Notes: generated from the sequence alone by a model not told the origin. A DNA stretch of 37,116 bases from Devosia naphthalenivorans (GCF_003056355.1 NZ_PYVW01000025.1:1-37116), one strand, 5' to 3'; counted from the first letter of the stretch, positions 7,223 to 16,802 are shown. Numbers and translations: made by a program.

Positions 7223-9967
7223 CTAGAACTGCCCGTGGCAGTGCTTGAATTTCTTGCCCGAGCCGCAGGGGCATGGGGCATTGCGAGCGACCCCCTCCAG
7301 CAGCTTGGGATCGATTGGCGCGAGCGAAGGATCGTTCCCCGTCGCACCCAGCGAGTCCGCTATCGTGTCGCCGCCATCGGCGTCATTTTCCCCGGTCAGC
7401 GGATCGATGTGAGTTTCGCGCAGGCGCGAGAGGTCCGGCACAGGCGGAGCGATCGGGCGCGGCTGCAACTCGACATGGCTGAGCTGGGTGGTCACCAGCT
7501 CGCGCAAATTGGCCAGCAAGGACTGGAACAGCTCATAGGCTTCCTGCTTGTATTCGTTCAGCGGATCACGCTGGGCGATGCCACGCCAGCCCACGACCTT
7601 GGACAGGTGATCCAGCGTCACCAGGTGTTCGCGCCACAGCCCGTCGATGGACTGCAGCAGGATGGATTTTTCCACCTGGCGCATGACGGTTGGGTTGGGA
7701 GAACCGGCCGCCTCCATCGCCGTGATGGTACGCGCTTCCTTGGCGGCAGCGGCCTCATCGGCAGCCGCAATCATGCGCTCGCGCACGACCTCCACGTCAA
7801 TGCCTTCCTCTTCGGCCCAGGCTTTCACCGGCACATCGAGATTGAGATAGGTCTTGGCGGCGGCCTCGAGCTGCTCGATCTTCCACTGTTCAGGGTAGGA
7901 GCGCGGCGGAATGGCCTTTTCGATGATGTTGTCGACTACGTCGTGCCGCATTTCGACAACGGTGTCGCTGACATCTTCGGCATCCATCAACTCGATACGC
8001 TGCTCGAAGATCACCTTGCGCTGATCGTTCATCACGTCGTCGTATTTGAGGATGTTCTTCCGGATATCGAAGTTGCGCGCTTCGACCTTGCCTTGCGCCC
8101 GCTCGATTGCCTTGGACACCCAAGGGTGCGTGATGGATTCGCCCTGCTCCAGGCCCAGCTTGCCCAGCATGGAATCCATGCTGTCGACCGGGAAGATGCG
8201 CATCAGATCGTCTTGCAGGCTCAGGAAGAACGCCGAATGGCCGGGGTCGCCCTGGCGTCCGGAACGGCCACGCAGCTGATTGTCGATGCGACGCGATTCG
8301 TGCCGCTCGGTGCCGATCACCATCAGGCCGCCGGCAGCGAGTGCCTTGGCCTTGTCTTCTGCAATGGTGCGCTTGATCTCGGCGATCTTGGCCTCGCGTT
8401 CGGCGCCCTCAAGGCCTTCGGCCTCCTTCTGGATACGCATTTCGAGGTTGCCGCCAAGCTGGATGTCGGTACCGCGGCCGGCCATGTTGGTCGCGATGGT
8501 GATCGCGCCCGGAAGGCCCGCATCGGCCACGATAAAGGCTTCCTGCTCGTGGTGACGGGCGTTCAGCACGTTCATCTGCCCGACATTCTTCTTGCGCAGC
8601 AGATCGGCCAGCATTTCCGACTTCTCGATAGAGGTCGTGCCCACCAGCACCGGCTGGCCGCGCTCCTGGCATTCCTTGATCAGATCCGCGATGGCGTCGA
8701 ATTTTTCGGCGGCGGTGCGATAGATGGCGTCGTCGTCATCCTTGCGCTGCACCGGAACGTTGGTGGGAATGGTCACCACGTCGAGCTTGTAGATGTCGGC
8801 GAACTCCTCGGCTTCCGTCGCCGCCGTGCCGGTCATGCCGGCGAGCTTTTTATAAAGACGGAAATAGTTCTGGAAGGTGATGGACGCCAGTGTCTGGTTT
8901 TCCGGCTGGATCTTGACGTGTTCCTTGGCTTCCAGGGCCTGGTGCAGGCCTTCCGAATAGCGGCGGCCCGGCATCATGCGGCCGGAGAACTCGTCAATGA
9001 TGACGACTTCATCGTTGCGCACGATATAGTCCTTGTCCTTGCGGAACAGCTTGTGCGCGCGCAGGGCGGAATTGGCGTGGTGCACCAGGGCGACGTTTTC
9101 CACGTCATACATGGAGGCAGACTTCAGCAGGCCATCGTCGGCCAGCTTGGCTTCGAGCTTTTCGATGCCGCTATCGGTAAAGGTCACCGAGCGCTGCTTT
9201 TCATCGAGCTCGTAATCATCCTCCTCGATGATCGGCATCAGCGCGTCGATCGTCGTATAGAGGTTGGAGCGGTCTTCCGATGGACCCGAGATGATCAGCG
9301 GCGTGCGGGCCTCGTCGATCAGGATCGAGTCCACCTCGTCGACGATCGCGAATTCATGGCCGCGCTGCACCATCTGCTCGCGGGTATATTTCATGTTGTC
9401 GCGCAGATAATCGAAGCCCAACTCGTTGTTGGTGCCATAGGTGATGTCGGCAGCATAAGCCTGCTTGCGCTCGGCATCGCTCATGCCGTGGACGATGACG
9501 CCCCATTCGAGCCCAAGGAAATTGTAGATCTGCCCCATCCAGGCGGCGTCGCGCTTGACGAGGTAATCGTTGACCGTGACCAGATGCGCGCCCTTGCCGG
9601 TCAGCGCATTGAGGTACATCGGCAGCGTGGCCACCAGCGTCTTGCCTTCACCGGTGCGCATTTCGGCGATGCCGCGCTCGTTCATCACCATGCCGCCGAT
9701 CAGCTGCACGTCGAAGTGGCGCATGCCCAGCGCGCGCTTGGAGGCCTCGCGTACCGTGGCAAAAGCCGGCACGATCAAATCGTCGAGATCGGCGCCATTG
9801 GCGAGTTGAGCCTTGAACTCGGCCGTGCGGGCGCGCAACGCGTCATCGCTCAGCTTTTCGAGCTCGGCTTCCAGCGCATTGATCGCTGCGACCCTTGGCT
9901 GAAACCGCTTGACGTGCCGATCGGACGGGGAGCCGAATATCCGCCGGGCGAGCGCAGCAAGTGCCAT
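7223..9967 (-). CDS. secA: Preprotein translocase ATPase SecA
   Basis: The motor ATPase that drives unfolded preproteins through SecYEG. The 914-residue length is normal. Walker A is MRTGEGKT (103-110), and the DEAD-type Walker B lies in [29 protein letters not shown] and [12 protein letters not shown] are the second nucleotide-binding fold motifs. The C-terminal SEC-C zinc motif is intact (C899, C901, C910, H911), the part that binds SecB. The start is the ATG at 9967. A TTGACA-17-TACATC promoter candidate lies about 135 bases upstream, leaving a long leader. It is divergent from the parvulin-isomerase gene, also a secretion-pathway protein. The whole antisense strand is open by codon bias only. 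Confidence 0.98.
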   Translation of the reverse strand: MALAALARRIFGSPSDRHVKRFQPRVAAINALEAELEKLSDDALRARTAEFKAQLANGADLDDLIVPAFATVREASKRALGMRHFDVQLIGGMVMNERGIAEMRTGEGKTLVATLPMYLNALTGKGAHLVTVNDYLVKRDAAWMGQIYNFLGLEWGVIVHGMSDAERKQAYAADITYGTNNELGFDYLRDNMKYTREQMVQRGHEFAIVDEVDSILIDEARTPLIISGPSEDRSNLYTTIDALMPIIEEDDYELDEKQRSVTFTDSGIEKLEAKLADDGLLKSASMYDVENVALVHHANSALRAHKLFRKDKDYIVRNDEVVIIDEFSGRMMPGRRYSEGLHQALEAKEHVKIQPENQTLASITFQNYFRLYKKLAGMTGTAATEAEEFADIYKLDVVTIPTNVPVQRKDDDDAIYRTAAEKFDAIADLIKECQERGQPVLVGTTSIEKSEMLADLLRKKNVGQMNVLNARHHEQEAFIVADAGLPGAITIATNMAGRGTDIQLGGNLEMRIQKEAEGLEGAEREAKIAEIKRTIAEDKAKALAAGGLMVIGTERHESRRIDNQLRGRSGRQGDPGHSAFFLSLQDDLMRIFPVDSMDSMLGKLGLEQGESITHPWVSKAIERAQGKVEARNFDIRKNILKYDDVMNDQRKVIFEQRIELMDAEDVSDTVVEMRHDVVDNIIEKAIPPRSYPEQWKIEQLEAAAKTYLNLDVPVKAWAEEEGIDVEVVRERMIAAADEAAAAKEARTITAMEAAGSPNPTVMRQVEKSILLQSIDGLWREHLVTLDHLSKVVGWRGIAQRDPLNEYKQEAYELFQSLLANLRELVTTQLSHVELQPRPIAPPVPDLSRLRETHIDPLTGENDADGGDTIADSLGATGNDPSLAPIDPKLLEGVARNAPCPCGSGKKFKHCHGQF

Positions 9968-10101
9968 ATTAAGAGGTCCTTTGATTGTTCATTGCAGCAC
10001 GTCAGGGAAGATTGGTGATTTCCTTGGCCTGGCGGCGCGACGAGAAGCCTTTCCGGCTTGCGAATTTCTTGGTTCCCGCCGGGTGACGGAAAAGCGGCTG
10101 A

Positions 10102-10130
10102 GATGTAAGAGCGCACCCCTGTATTGTCAA
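10102..10130 (-). promoter_or_regulatory. Candidate secA promoter; notes on the 9968-10339 gap
   Basis: On the minus strand TTGACA (10130-10125) and TACATC (10107-10102) are 17 bases apart; the -35 is perfect and the -10 weak. This gives a secA leader of about 130 bases with possible local hairpins but no riboswitch I recognise. The remainder of the 372-base divergent gap (10131-10339) should hold the promoter of the rightward operon; I see no clear -35/-10 pair there and no gene. Confidence 0.45.
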
Positions 10131-10339
10131 CGCCAGCGAAATGGGCGACACCTGCCTCACCTGCCGGAAACCGGGCTCGAAACGGGTCCTGTGTCCGGTC
10201 CGCGCTCACGAAACGCGGCGTGGCACATTTTGGCCCCAGTGCCGTGTGAGGGCATGCGCCGACATCGCGGCAGACGCGCAGTTTGCCGTTCACCCCAGAG
10301 CCGCAGCGCCTTTGCAAGCGCCGGCCAAGGAGAGCTAGC

Positions 10340-11329
10340 TTGAACAATATATTCCCCCTGCGCCTCGCCCGCAGCGCCAGCGTCCTGGCCCTGATGCTGG
10401 CCGCCACGGCCATCGCCCCGGCCTATGCGCAAGATGCAGCGCCCGCCGCCCCGGCCACCGAGGCTCCCGCCGCCGAAGCCCCAGCCGAAGCAGCGCCCGC
10501 CGCGACACCCGAAACCGTTGTCGCGACTGTCGGCGGCGAGCCCATCACCGAGGCTGACCTCAGCTTTGCGGCCGAAGACCTGACCCAGGAACTCAGCCAA
10601 ATGCCGCCAGAGCAGCGCAAGGCGTTCCTGCTGCGCGTGCTGATCGACATGAAGGTGATGGCCACCGCTGGCCGTGACGCCGGCATGGCCGACACCCCGC
10701 TGTTTCAGCAGCGCCTCAAATATCTGGAAGACCGCGCCCTGCGCCGCGCCTATTTCGCCGAAGCGATCGCCAACGGCGTGACCGAAGAGGCCGTGCGGGC
10801 CGAATACGACAAGTTCGTTGCCGAATTCGAGCCAGCCGAAGAAATCCGCGCCAGCCACATCCTGGTTCCCACCGAAGATGAAGCCAAGGCGGTAAAGACC
10901 GAGCTTGATGGCGGCGCTGATTTTGCAACGATCGCCAAGGAAAAATCCATCGATCCTGGCGCAGCCAATGGCGGCGACCTCGGCTTTTTCGGCAAGGGCA
11001 TGATGGTTGCCCCGTTTGAAGCGGCCGCCTATGCGTTGACGGAAACCGGCCAGATTTCTGACCCCGTGCAGTCCCAGTTTGGCTGGCATGTCATCAAGCT
11101 CGAAGAAAAGCGCCAGTCTACCGCCCCCGCTTTCGAGCAGGTTGCTCCCCAGTTGCAGCAGCAATTGCTGATGCAGACCTTCGACGACACCGTCGCGAGG
11201 CTGATGGATGGCGTCGAGATCGACATCCCCGATGCAGCGCTCGCAGCTGCAGTGCAGCAGCAGACTGAAACGGAAGCACCGGCGGAAACGGAAGCGCCAG
11301 CTGAAGAAGCCGCTCCCGCTGCCGAGTAA
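10340..11329 (+). CDS. Exported parvulin-type peptidyl-prolyl cis-trans isomerase
   Basis: A 329-residue periplasmic folding factor. The TTG start is chosen because AAGGAGAG lies about five bases before it and the product then begins with a clean signal peptide cut at AYA|Q (30/31). After a 25-residue Ala/Pro/Glu-rich linker comes a SurA/PrsA-like helical chaperone region (about 55-165). The PPIC domain (about 168-257) follows, with IRASHILVPT, GGDLGFFGKG and FGWHVIKLEEKR. The tail is again Ala/Glu-rich. It heads a rightward set with argJ, a GNAT enzyme and mutT, and is divergent from secA, an arrangement common in Hyphomicrobiales. Its role is probably outer-membrane or periplasmic protein folding. 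Confidence 0.9.
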   Translation: MNNIFPLRLARSASVLALMLAATAIAPAYAQDAAPAAPATEAPAAEAPAEAAPAATPETVVATVGGEPITEADLSFAAEDLTQELSQMPPEQRKAFLLRVLIDMKVMATAGRDAGMADTPLFQQRLKYLEDRALRRAYFAEAIANGVTEEAVRAEYDKFVAEFEPAEEIRASHILVPTEDEAKAVKTELDGGADFATIAKEKSIDPGAANGGDLGFFGKGMMVAPFEAAAYALTETGQISDPVQSQFGWHVIKLEEKRQSTAPAFEQVAPQLQQQLLMQTFDDTVARLMDGVEIDIPDAALAAAVQQQTETEAPAETEAPAEEAAPAAE

Positions 11330-11341
11330 ACAATCATAGTG

Positions 11342-11371
11342 GGCTGAGGGAGAGGACAATCCCCCTCAGCC
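11342..11371 (+). terminator. Hairpin between the isomerase gene and argJ
   Basis: GGCTGAGGG and CCCTCAGCC form a 9-bp stem with a 12-base loop, starting 13 bases past the isomerase stop. Only a weak T-stretch (GTCTT) follows, so it may be an attenuating terminator rather than a complete one, letting some transcription into argJ. Confidence 0.55.
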
Positions 11372-11438
11372 GTCTTGCGAACCGCCGATGTTTGGGGCAC
11401 ACGAAGAGCCAAATTGCTCTTCTTGAAGGCTTGCCCCC

Positions 11439-12674
11439 ATGTCCCCCCCGGTTTCGCCCCTCGCGCCCAAATCCTATCCGGACCTGCCAGCCATCGCCGG
11501 CGTGCGCTTCGCGACGGCCGAAGCGGGCATCAAGTACAAGAACCGCACCGACGTGCTGCTGATGGCGTTCGACGAGGGCACCACCGTCGCGGGCGTCTTG
11601 ACCAAGTCGAAATGCTCCTCGGCCGCAGTGGACTGGTGCCGTGCCAATCTGCCCTATGGCGGGCTTGCGCGTGGCCTCGTGGTCAACTCAGGTAACGCCA
11701 ATGCCTTTACGGGCGCCAAGGGCAAGCAGAGCGTAGCGCTGACCGCACAATATGCGGCCAAGGCATTGGGCTGCAGCACTTCGGAGATTTTCCTCGCGTC
11801 CACCGGTGTCATTGGCGAACCACTTGATGCCAGCAAATTCGCCGGCGTGCTCGACACCATGGCGACCCGGCTTGATGCGGGTTCGTGGATGGACCCCGCC
11901 AAGGCCATCATGACCACCGACACATTTCCCAAGCTCAGCGGCGCCATCCTCGAGATCGATGGCGTGGAAGTTAGGATCAACGGCATCGCCAAGGGCAGCG
12001 GCATGATCGCCCCCGACATGGCGACGATGCTGAGCTTCGTCGTCACCGACATGCCGGTTGCCGCCCCAATCCTGCAGGCCTTGTTGGCCGAGCACGTGGA
12101 GACCAGCTTCAATGCCATCACCGTCGATAGCGACACCTCCACCTCCGACACGCTCCTGGCCTTTGCCACCGGCAAGGCCAATGTCGAGCCACTGACGGAC
12201 CTCGACGATCCCCGTGCCGCAACCTTCGGCGAAGCGCTCAGGGATGTGCTGTTCGATCTGGCGATCCAGGTGGTGCGCGACGGCGAGGGCGCGACCAAGC
12301 AGGTGTCAGTCCATGTGGAAGGCGCCACGAGCGACCAGAGCGCGTTCCACATCGCCAAATCCATTGCCGATAGCCCCTTGGTCAAAACCGCCATTGCTGG
12401 CGAAGACGCCAATTGGGGCCGTGTCGTCATGGCCGTTGGCAAGGCCGGTGAACCAGCCGACCGCGACAAGCTCGCCATCCGCTTCGGTGACCTGTTGGTT
12501 GCCAAGGACGGCGAACGCGCGCCCGGCTATGACGAGGCCGCAACCTCGGCCTATATGAAAGGCGAGGACCTTGAGCTGACCGTCAGCCTCGGACTCGGTG
12601 AGGGCCGCGCAACGGTCTATACCTGCGACCTGACCCATGGCTATATCGCCATCAATGGCGATTATCGCAGCTGA
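11439..12674 (+). CDS. argJ: Bifunctional glutamate N-acetyltransferase / amino-acid acetyltransferase
   Basis: Transfers acetyl from N-acetylornithine to glutamate (and usually from acetyl-CoA too), closing the cyclic arginine pathway. The 411 residues include the self-cleavage site in [16 protein letters not shown]. Cleavage falls between A195 and T196, making T196 the N-terminal nucleophile of the beta chain. Other blocks are [31 protein letters not shown] and the C-terminal [15 protein letters not shown]. Its TGA shares one base with the next ATG, so the GNAT gene is translationally coupled. The isomerase gene upstream is separated by 109 bases containing a hairpin. Confidence 0.97.
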   Translation: MSPPVSPLAPKSYPDLPAIAGVRFATAEAGIKYKNRTDVLLMAFDEGTTVAGVLTKSKCSSAAVDWCRANLPYGGLARGLVVNSGNANAFTGAKGKQSVALTAQYAAKALGCSTSEIFLASTGVIGEPLDASKFAGVLDTMATRLDAGSWMDPAKAIMTTDTFPKLSGAILEIDGVEVRINGIAKGSGMIAPDMATMLSFVVTDMPVAAPILQALLAEHVETSFNAITVDSDTSTSDTLLAFATGKANVEPLTDLDDPRAATFGEALRDVLFDLAIQVVRDGEGATKQVSVHVEGATSDQSAFHIAKSIADSPLVKTAIAGEDANWGRVVMAVGKAGEPADRDKLAIRFGDLLVAKDGERAPGYDEAATSAYMKGEDLELTVSLGLGEGRATVYTCDLTHGYIAINGDYRS

Positions 12675-13423
12675 TGCCCCTTACCCCCACACAGATCGAA
12701 CACGCCACCCTTCTCGCCTGGCCGGCGCTGGAGGAGGTCAGCGATCGCTCCTGGTCCGCTCGATTTGCCCGCGGCTATACCAAGCGGGCCAATTCCATCC
12801 ACTGTTTTGATCCGGCCGACGATACCGACGCCGCGGAACGCATTGATGCGCTTGCCGAACACTATCGCCAGCGCGGCCTGCGCCCGGTATTTCGTCTCAC
12901 GCCACTGGCCGGCCCGGCGATTTCCGCGGCGCTCGATGAAAAAGGCTGGGACAATTACGAGCCCAGCGAAGTGCTCAGCATGCCGCTCGACACGCGGCAG
13001 CGGCCGGTTCCTGCCACAACGCGCTATTTCGAGGCAGCCGATCCGGAATGGCGGCTTCTGCAGGGCGCAATGGCGGACTACCAGCCGGAAACCTCTGCGC
13101 TCCTGGGCGAAATTCTCGACCAGCTGACAGTGCCGGCACGCGGGGTGATCGTTTATGACGATGCCCAGCAGCCCGCAGGCGCTGCACTCGCAATTGTTGC
13201 CCAAGGCACTGCGGTCTTCCTCAACGTGGTGGTGGATGCCGCCAAGCGCGGGCAAGGCCTGGGCCGGGCGGTGATGCACGCCTCGCTGAATTGGACTGCG
13301 CAAATGGAGGCAACAAACGCTGCCATCCAGGTTCTCGCCGACAACGATGCGGCCCTGGGGCTCTATCGCTCGCTGGGCTTTGCCGATGCCTATGGCTACC
13401 ACTACCGAAGGGCGCCGCTGTGA
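12674..13423 (+). CDS. GNAT family N-acetyltransferase
   Basis: A 249-residue protein whose C-terminal part is a GNAT domain (about 120-245). The acetyl-CoA-binding motif A is AKRGQGLGRAVM in VFLNVVVDAAKRGQGLGRAV, and motif B is in NDAALGLYRSLGFADAYGYHYR. The N-terminal 100 residues are less typical and may be a second, degenerate GNAT half. It overlaps argJ by one base and the Nudix gene by four (GTGA), so it belongs to a tight three-gene unit. The substrate is unknown. The link with argJ is suggestive of amino-acid metabolism, but I would not assign it. Confidence 0.88.
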   Translation: MPLTPTQIEHATLLAWPALEEVSDRSWSARFARGYTKRANSIHCFDPADDTDAAERIDALAEHYRQRGLRPVFRLTPLAGPAISAALDEKGWDNYEPSEVLSMPLDTRQRPVPATTRYFEAADPEWRLLQGAMADYQPETSALLGEILDQLTVPARGVIVYDDAQQPAGAALAIVAQGTAVFLNVVVDAAKRGQGLGRAVMHASLNWTAQMEATNAAIQVLADNDAALGLYRSLGFADAYGYHYRRAPL

Positions 13424-13818
13424 ATATCCTGCTCGTCGTTGCCTGCGCCCTGGTCGACGCCGACCGGCGGGTGCTGATCGCTCAGCGCCCCGAAGGCAAG
13501 TCGCTCGCCGGGCTATGGGAATTTCCCGGGGGTAAGCTCGAAGCCGGTGAATCGCCAGAGGCGGCGCTGATCCGCGAACTCGAGGAAGAACTGGGGGTTT
13601 CGACCAAGACCGCGTGCCTGGCACCGGTCTCATTTGCCTCGCACTCTTACGAGAATTTTCACCTGTTGATGCCACTTTACGTGTGCCGGAAATGGCAGGG
13701 AACTCCGCAGCCCAAAGAGCACACTGCGCTCAAATGGGTGCGGGCGCAGGCACTGCGCGACTACCCCATGCCCCCGGCCGATGAGCCTTTGGTCGCCGCA
13801 CTCTGCGATCTGCTCTAA
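13420..13818 (+). CDS. mutT: Nudix hydrolase, MutT-like (8-oxo-dGTP diphosphatase)
   Basis: Probably cleans oxidised nucleotides such as 8-oxo-dGTP. The 132 residues start at GTG overlapping the GNAT stop (GTGA). The Nudix box is perfect, running from G38 to V60 with E44, R52, E53, E56 and E57 in the GX5EX7REUXEEXGU pattern. The flanking RPEGKSLAGLWEFPGG and the closing LALPPADEPL-like tail (here YPMPPADEPLVAAL) are typical of MutT rather than other Nudix enzymes. It is the last gene of the argJ unit; the Flp pilin gene follows after 24 bases. Confidence 0.92.
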   Translation: MNILLVVACALVDADRRVLIAQRPEGKSLAGLWEFPGGKLEAGESPEAALIRELEEELGVSTKTACLAPVSFASHSYENFHLLMPLYVCRKWQGTPQPKEHTALKWVRAQALRDYPMPPADEPLVAALCDLL

Positions 13819-13842
13819 CGACGGCACTAGGCGGGGGCGAGC

Positions 13843-14034
13843 ATGTTGAAGGCCTATCTCGGGGCATTCATCCGTGATGAAAGCGGCGCCACGGCCATAG
13901 AGTACGGCCTTGTGGCCATGTTGGTGTGCCTCGCCATCGTGGGCAGCTTCACTCTGGTAGGCGATGCGCTACTGAACCTCTTTGACAATGGCACCGCCGA
14001 GGTCCTGGCAACCCAAACCGCCAAGATTCCCTGA
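13843..14034 (+). CDS. Flp/Fap-type pilin precursor, solitary
   Basis: A 63-residue class III (Flp) prepilin. A short charged leader ends at G15, followed by A16-T-A-I-E20 and YGLVAMLVCLAIVGS. This is the expected site for a prepilin peptidase (cut between G15 and A16) with Glu at mature position 5 and a hydrophobic assembly helix. Family knowledge: Flp pilins build Tad pili for adhesion. No cpa/tad assembly gene is nearby, so it is an orphan that would depend on a tad locus elsewhere or have another envelope use. It sits 24 bases after mutT and ends four bases before the convergent protease gene. Confidence 0.88.
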   Translation: MLKAYLGAFIRDESGATAIEYGLVAMLVCLAIVGSFTLVGDALLNLFDNGTAEVLATQTAKIP

Positions 14035-14037
14035 GCG

Positions 14038-15519
14038 CTAGCTCAATCCGACGACCTTGTACTTCTCACCCGGAACCACCGGGTCGCCGGGATAAAGATT
14101 GTTGATGATGTAGAACAGATCCGGCCCGCCTTTGAGGCCGCGCATCTGCTGGGCGAGGCTATCGGCGCTATCGCCCGGCTTGGCCGTGACGACCCGCACC
14201 GCGACCTTGCTGACCTGCGTCAGATCGGAGGCCTCCGTGCGGCGGAAGCTCCTGAGCGTCGCATCGGCCCCTTGTGCGAAGCGCTGGCTGTCCGCCTTGG
14301 CGGCAAAGATGAACCGATAGACCTGTCCATCAAGCCGCATCACCGCAACCCGGAAAAACCATTGATCGGTCTGCGCCAGGCCGGTCGCCATGTCGATGCC
14401 ATTAAAGCTCTGACTCGTGACGCTGTCTGTCTTGAGGCCCGCTATCCACCCGGACTTCAGATAATCGGTCAGCGCCAGATTGGCCTGCACATCGGCGCTG
14501 TCGAAGCGCACCGCTTCCCCATCCCCGGCAACACCGACCACGGCGCTCTGGGAATTCTGCAGCTTATAGCCGTCAGGCACCGTGAAGGTGAATTTCGAGG
14601 CCGGATGCACGAAGCGCTGCCCCAGGATCGATCCCTGTGCGGGGCTGTCGCCAAAGGTCAGGCCGGCGATCGCACCAAGGTAGCCGGCACGATCCGTCTC
14701 GCCGACACGGGCCTGACCGAACATGGTGGTTGCCGTGTCCATGGCCTTCTGGATGCGCGCGGGCGTCGAGGGATGCGAAGACAGGAACCCGTCATCGGCC
14801 TTGCCCTCGCCCGCCGAGAAGCTTGCGAACCGGCTCATCACACCCAGGAAGCGCGCGGCTGCCTGTGGGTCGTAGCCGGCCTTGCCCGCGAACTTGATGC
14901 CTTCGCGGTCGGCTTCGAGTTCCTGCGCCTGGCCAAACGCGGCCATCGAGGCTCGGGTGCGGTTGACCGTCGCGTCCGTCGAAGTATCGCCGCCGAAAAC
15001 GCCGGTGATGACCCGATCCACGATCGCGGTGGTGCGCGTTCGGTCCGTGCGGGCCCGGGCATGGCGCAGGGTCACGTGAGCGATCTCGTGCGCCAGCACC
15101 GCCGCCAGTTCGCTGGTGTCCGATGCCAATGCCAGAATGCCGCGCGTCACATAGATATAGCCGCCCGGTAGCGCAAAGGCATTGACCTCGGAGCTATCGA
15201 GAATTGTCACCTGGAACTGCGCGTTGGGCTGATCGGCCGCGGCCAGCAGGCGCCCCACGATACGCGCGACCATGATTTCGGCGGCCCGGTCGGAATACAC
15301 CCCGCCATAAGCCGCGATGATGCGCGGATGTTCGCGGCGCCCGATCACCACATCGTCAGGCTCGGTGCCCTCCGGCACCACGGTCGGCGCAGGATTGTCA
15401 CCTGTCGTGCTGACCGCGATATTGGAGCTGGTCAAGGTCGTGCAGGCGGATAGCGCCAGCAGCGAAACGGCCAGAACCAGGTTCCGCATTCCCTTCGCGA
15501 TATGCCCCGTGCCGCTCAT
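14038..15519 (-). CDS. M48-family metalloprotease lipoprotein
   Basis: A 493-residue predicted periplasmic zinc protease. The signal ends in lipobox LSAC (Cys26). The zinc site is HEIAH (144-148) with the third ligand in LEADREGIKFAGKAGYDP. This resembles the BepA / YfgC branch that supervises outer-membrane protein assembly. The C-terminus (KPGDSADSLAQQMRGL and LYPGDPVVPGEKYKVV) looks like a LysM-like or structural module. The ATG at 15519 overlaps the stop of the upstream nuclease-like gene (ATGA). An internal ATG ten codons on gives a tidier signal peptide but is not well spaced from a ribosome site. The physiological target is not known. Confidence 0.9.
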   Translation of the reverse strand: MSGTGHIAKGMRNLVLAVSLLALSACTTLTSSNIAVSTTGDNPAPTVVPEGTEPDDVVIGRREHPRIIAAYGGVYSDRAAEIMVARIVGRLLAAADQPNAQFQVTILDSSEVNAFALPGGYIYVTRGILALASDTSELAAVLAHEIAHVTLRHARARTDRTRTTAIVDRVITGVFGGDTSTDATVNRTRASMAAFGQAQELEADREGIKFAGKAGYDPQAAARFLGVMSRFASFSAGEGKADDGFLSSHPSTPARIQKAMDTATTMFGQARVGETDRAGYLGAIAGLTFGDSPAQGSILGQRFVHPASKFTFTVPDGYKLQNSQSAVVGVAGDGEAVRFDSADVQANLALTDYLKSGWIAGLKTDSVTSQSFNGIDMATGLAQTDQWFFRVAVMRLDGQVYRFIFAAKADSQRFAQGADATLRSFRRTEASDLTQVSKVAVRVVTAKPGDSADSLAQQMRGLKGGPDLFYIINNLYPGDPVVPGEKYKVVGLS

Positions 15520-16325
15520 CGTATTGCCAGAACCTCGATCTGCTCGGGATGCGTTACTTCGATACGCGGACCATCCCGGTCATCCACCCATCCGCGAACG
15601 CGGACCAGCGCGCCCTCGAACATCTTCGGGTCGACCTCGTCGGCTGCAAACAGGCGCAGCGCCGGGGCTTCGATCACCGCCGTAAAGTCTTCCTTCCAGA
15701 ACCTGCCAAAATTCAGATAAACCCGCCCGCCGCTGCGATCGGCGAGAAGGACCCGGCCTTCAACAAGCTCATAGTGGCCGGCGCGAGCGAGGAGGTCGCC
15801 CGGCGCATCCGCCGCCCGAACGCTGTAATAGGGATCGCGCCAAATTCCAAGCCCGGCCAGGCGCGCGCGGCCTTCAGCCGCAAACAGCAGATCGAGGCAA
15901 TTGCGGTTGTCGGGAAAGGAATAAACCCGCGCCAAACCCTTGGCGACCATGGCCTGTTGCGCCCAGAGCGGCCCTTCGGGATTGTCCACGAACACATGAG
16001 CAAGCTGCCGATCATAGCGGTCGATTTCTTCGCCGCCGTAACCCAATTGCACTGTTTTGCTGAGAGCAAGCTCTTCAAGTGCTTTCTTTGCTTCGGGCGC
16101 CAGCGGCCAAACCGGGAAATCCTCGCGCCCCAATGGCAGTTTGGGCGCCTGGGTACCGATCAGCCGCACCACGCGCCCGTCATCAAGCACCACCGTATCG
16201 CCATCGGTTACCTGCACGACAACGCCGCCCGGCACCATGCGCAATTGCTCGCATGCCAAGGCAGCAGACGCTGTGGCGGACAGTGTCGCCAGCGTAACGA
16301 GATGAACAATACTGGTCTTGAGCAA
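15516..16325 (-). CDS. Thermonuclease-like (SNase-fold) secreted protein, altered active site
   Basis: A 269-residue protein with a signal peptide (cut near ALA at 22-24), then an SNase-like OB domain (about 33-165) and a C-terminal region resembling a second OB domain (YELVEGRVLLADRSGGRVYLN). The TDGDT calcium-site aspartates (41, 43) and R54 are present, and an arginine in RYDRQLAHVF may match Arg87. Where staphylococcal nuclease has D40-T-P-E43, this reads Q59-A-P-K62, so two key residues are changed. I recall the same QAPK in relatives, so it is probably a subfamily trait. Nuclease activity is doubtful. It starts at TTG and is translationally coupled to the M48 protease. Confidence 0.8.
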   Translation of the reverse strand: MLKTSIVHLVTLATLSATASAALACEQLRMVPGGVVVQVTDGDTVVLDDGRVVRLIGTQAPKLPLGREDFPVWPLAPEAKKALEELALSKTVQLGYGGEEIDRYDRQLAHVFVDNPEGPLWAQQAMVAKGLARVYSFPDNRNCLDLLFAAEGRARLAGLGIWRDPYYSVRAADAPGDLLARAGHYELVEGRVLLADRSGGRVYLNFGRFWKEDFTAVIEAPALRLFAADEVDPKMFEGALVRVRGWVDDRDGPRIEVTHPEQIEVLAIR

Positions 16326-16501
16326 ATCAGGCCCCGGGCAAGCGTTTGTTTACCATGCACTCAAATACGGCAAAAAATGATGAACGCTTCGTGTGTTTGT
16401 CGGACGCCTTCGACGAACAAGGAAGACACGCCGCCGCTTCGGCAGCCATGCACGCCGAAACCTTGTGCCATCGCGTTCTTGCTGGTAACTCGTGCAAGAG
16501 T

Positions 16502-16578
16502 GGTCTCGTAGCTCAGCCGGATAGAGCACCGGATTCCTAATCCGGGGGTCATGGGTTCGAATCCCGTCGAGATCACCA
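16502..16578 (+). tRNA. tRNA-Arg (anticodon CCT)
   Basis: 77 bases folding as a cloverleaf. The acceptor GGTCTCG pairs with CGAGATC (one G-T pair), followed by discriminator A and an encoded CCA. The anticodon stem is CCGGA / TCCGG around loop TTCCTAA, giving anticodon CCT, which reads AGG. GGTTCGAATCC forms the T arm. It stands alone in a gap between convergent-free genes. Confidence 0.97.
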
Positions 16579-16589
16579 CTTTTCCCGGT

Positions 16590-16802
16590 TCAGGGTTTTT
16601 GCGGTCGCCAGACGGTTTCCACTTTCATATCCCTGTCCTGCACCAGCACTTCCACGTCGGGGTCACGCGTTGCTCCGGCAGCAGTGATGGCGGCTTCGAT
16701 GGCCTGTTCTTTGCGCTCGAACGGTCCCGTGATCTCGCCTTTGTGGCTGAATTGCCATCCCGCTATCGCCGCCGCTGCAACAAGGTAGTGACTGGTGCTC
16801 AT
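16590..16802 (-). CDS. Small DUF2188-like protein
   Basis: A 70-residue protein; the ATG at 16802 has GGGAGAC about six bases upstream. The pattern is a short beta strand (HYLVAAAAIAGWQFSHKGE), then FERKEQAIEAAITAAGA, then a strand (DVEVLVQDRDMKVETVW). This fits the small DUF2188 fold, in which a Trp strand, a helix after a Lys-Glu-Ala motif and a final I-H/Q-x-R-D strand recur. The function is unknown. It lies just downstream of tRNA-Arg on the opposite strand, and is divergent from the next small gene with about 130 bases between. Confidence 0.65.
   Translation of the reverse strand: MSTSHYLVAAAAIAGWQFSHKGEITGPFERKEQAIEAAITAAGATRDPDVEVLVQDRDMKVETVWRPQKP

Noticed and set aside
6773..10018. 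Very long plus-strand reading frame of about 1081 codons
   Set aside because: It lies antisense to secA along its whole length; secA has all its motifs. The open frame is a by-product of G+C-rich third positions, and the translation has no recognisable domain.
10423..10530. Ala/Pro/Glu-rich repeats in the isomerase gene as a tandem repeat locus
   Set aside because: Low-complexity linkers are common in exported chaperones of this group; the DNA is not a regular tandem repeat.
16502..16578. tRNA-Arg as an integration site
   Set aside because: No integrase lies nearby and no duplicated tRNA 3' end was seen within the window.
16361..16579. Minus-strand reading frame containing ISTGFEPMTPG
   Set aside because: It is the antisense of tRNA-Arg; this kind of translated tRNA is a well-known spurious protein.
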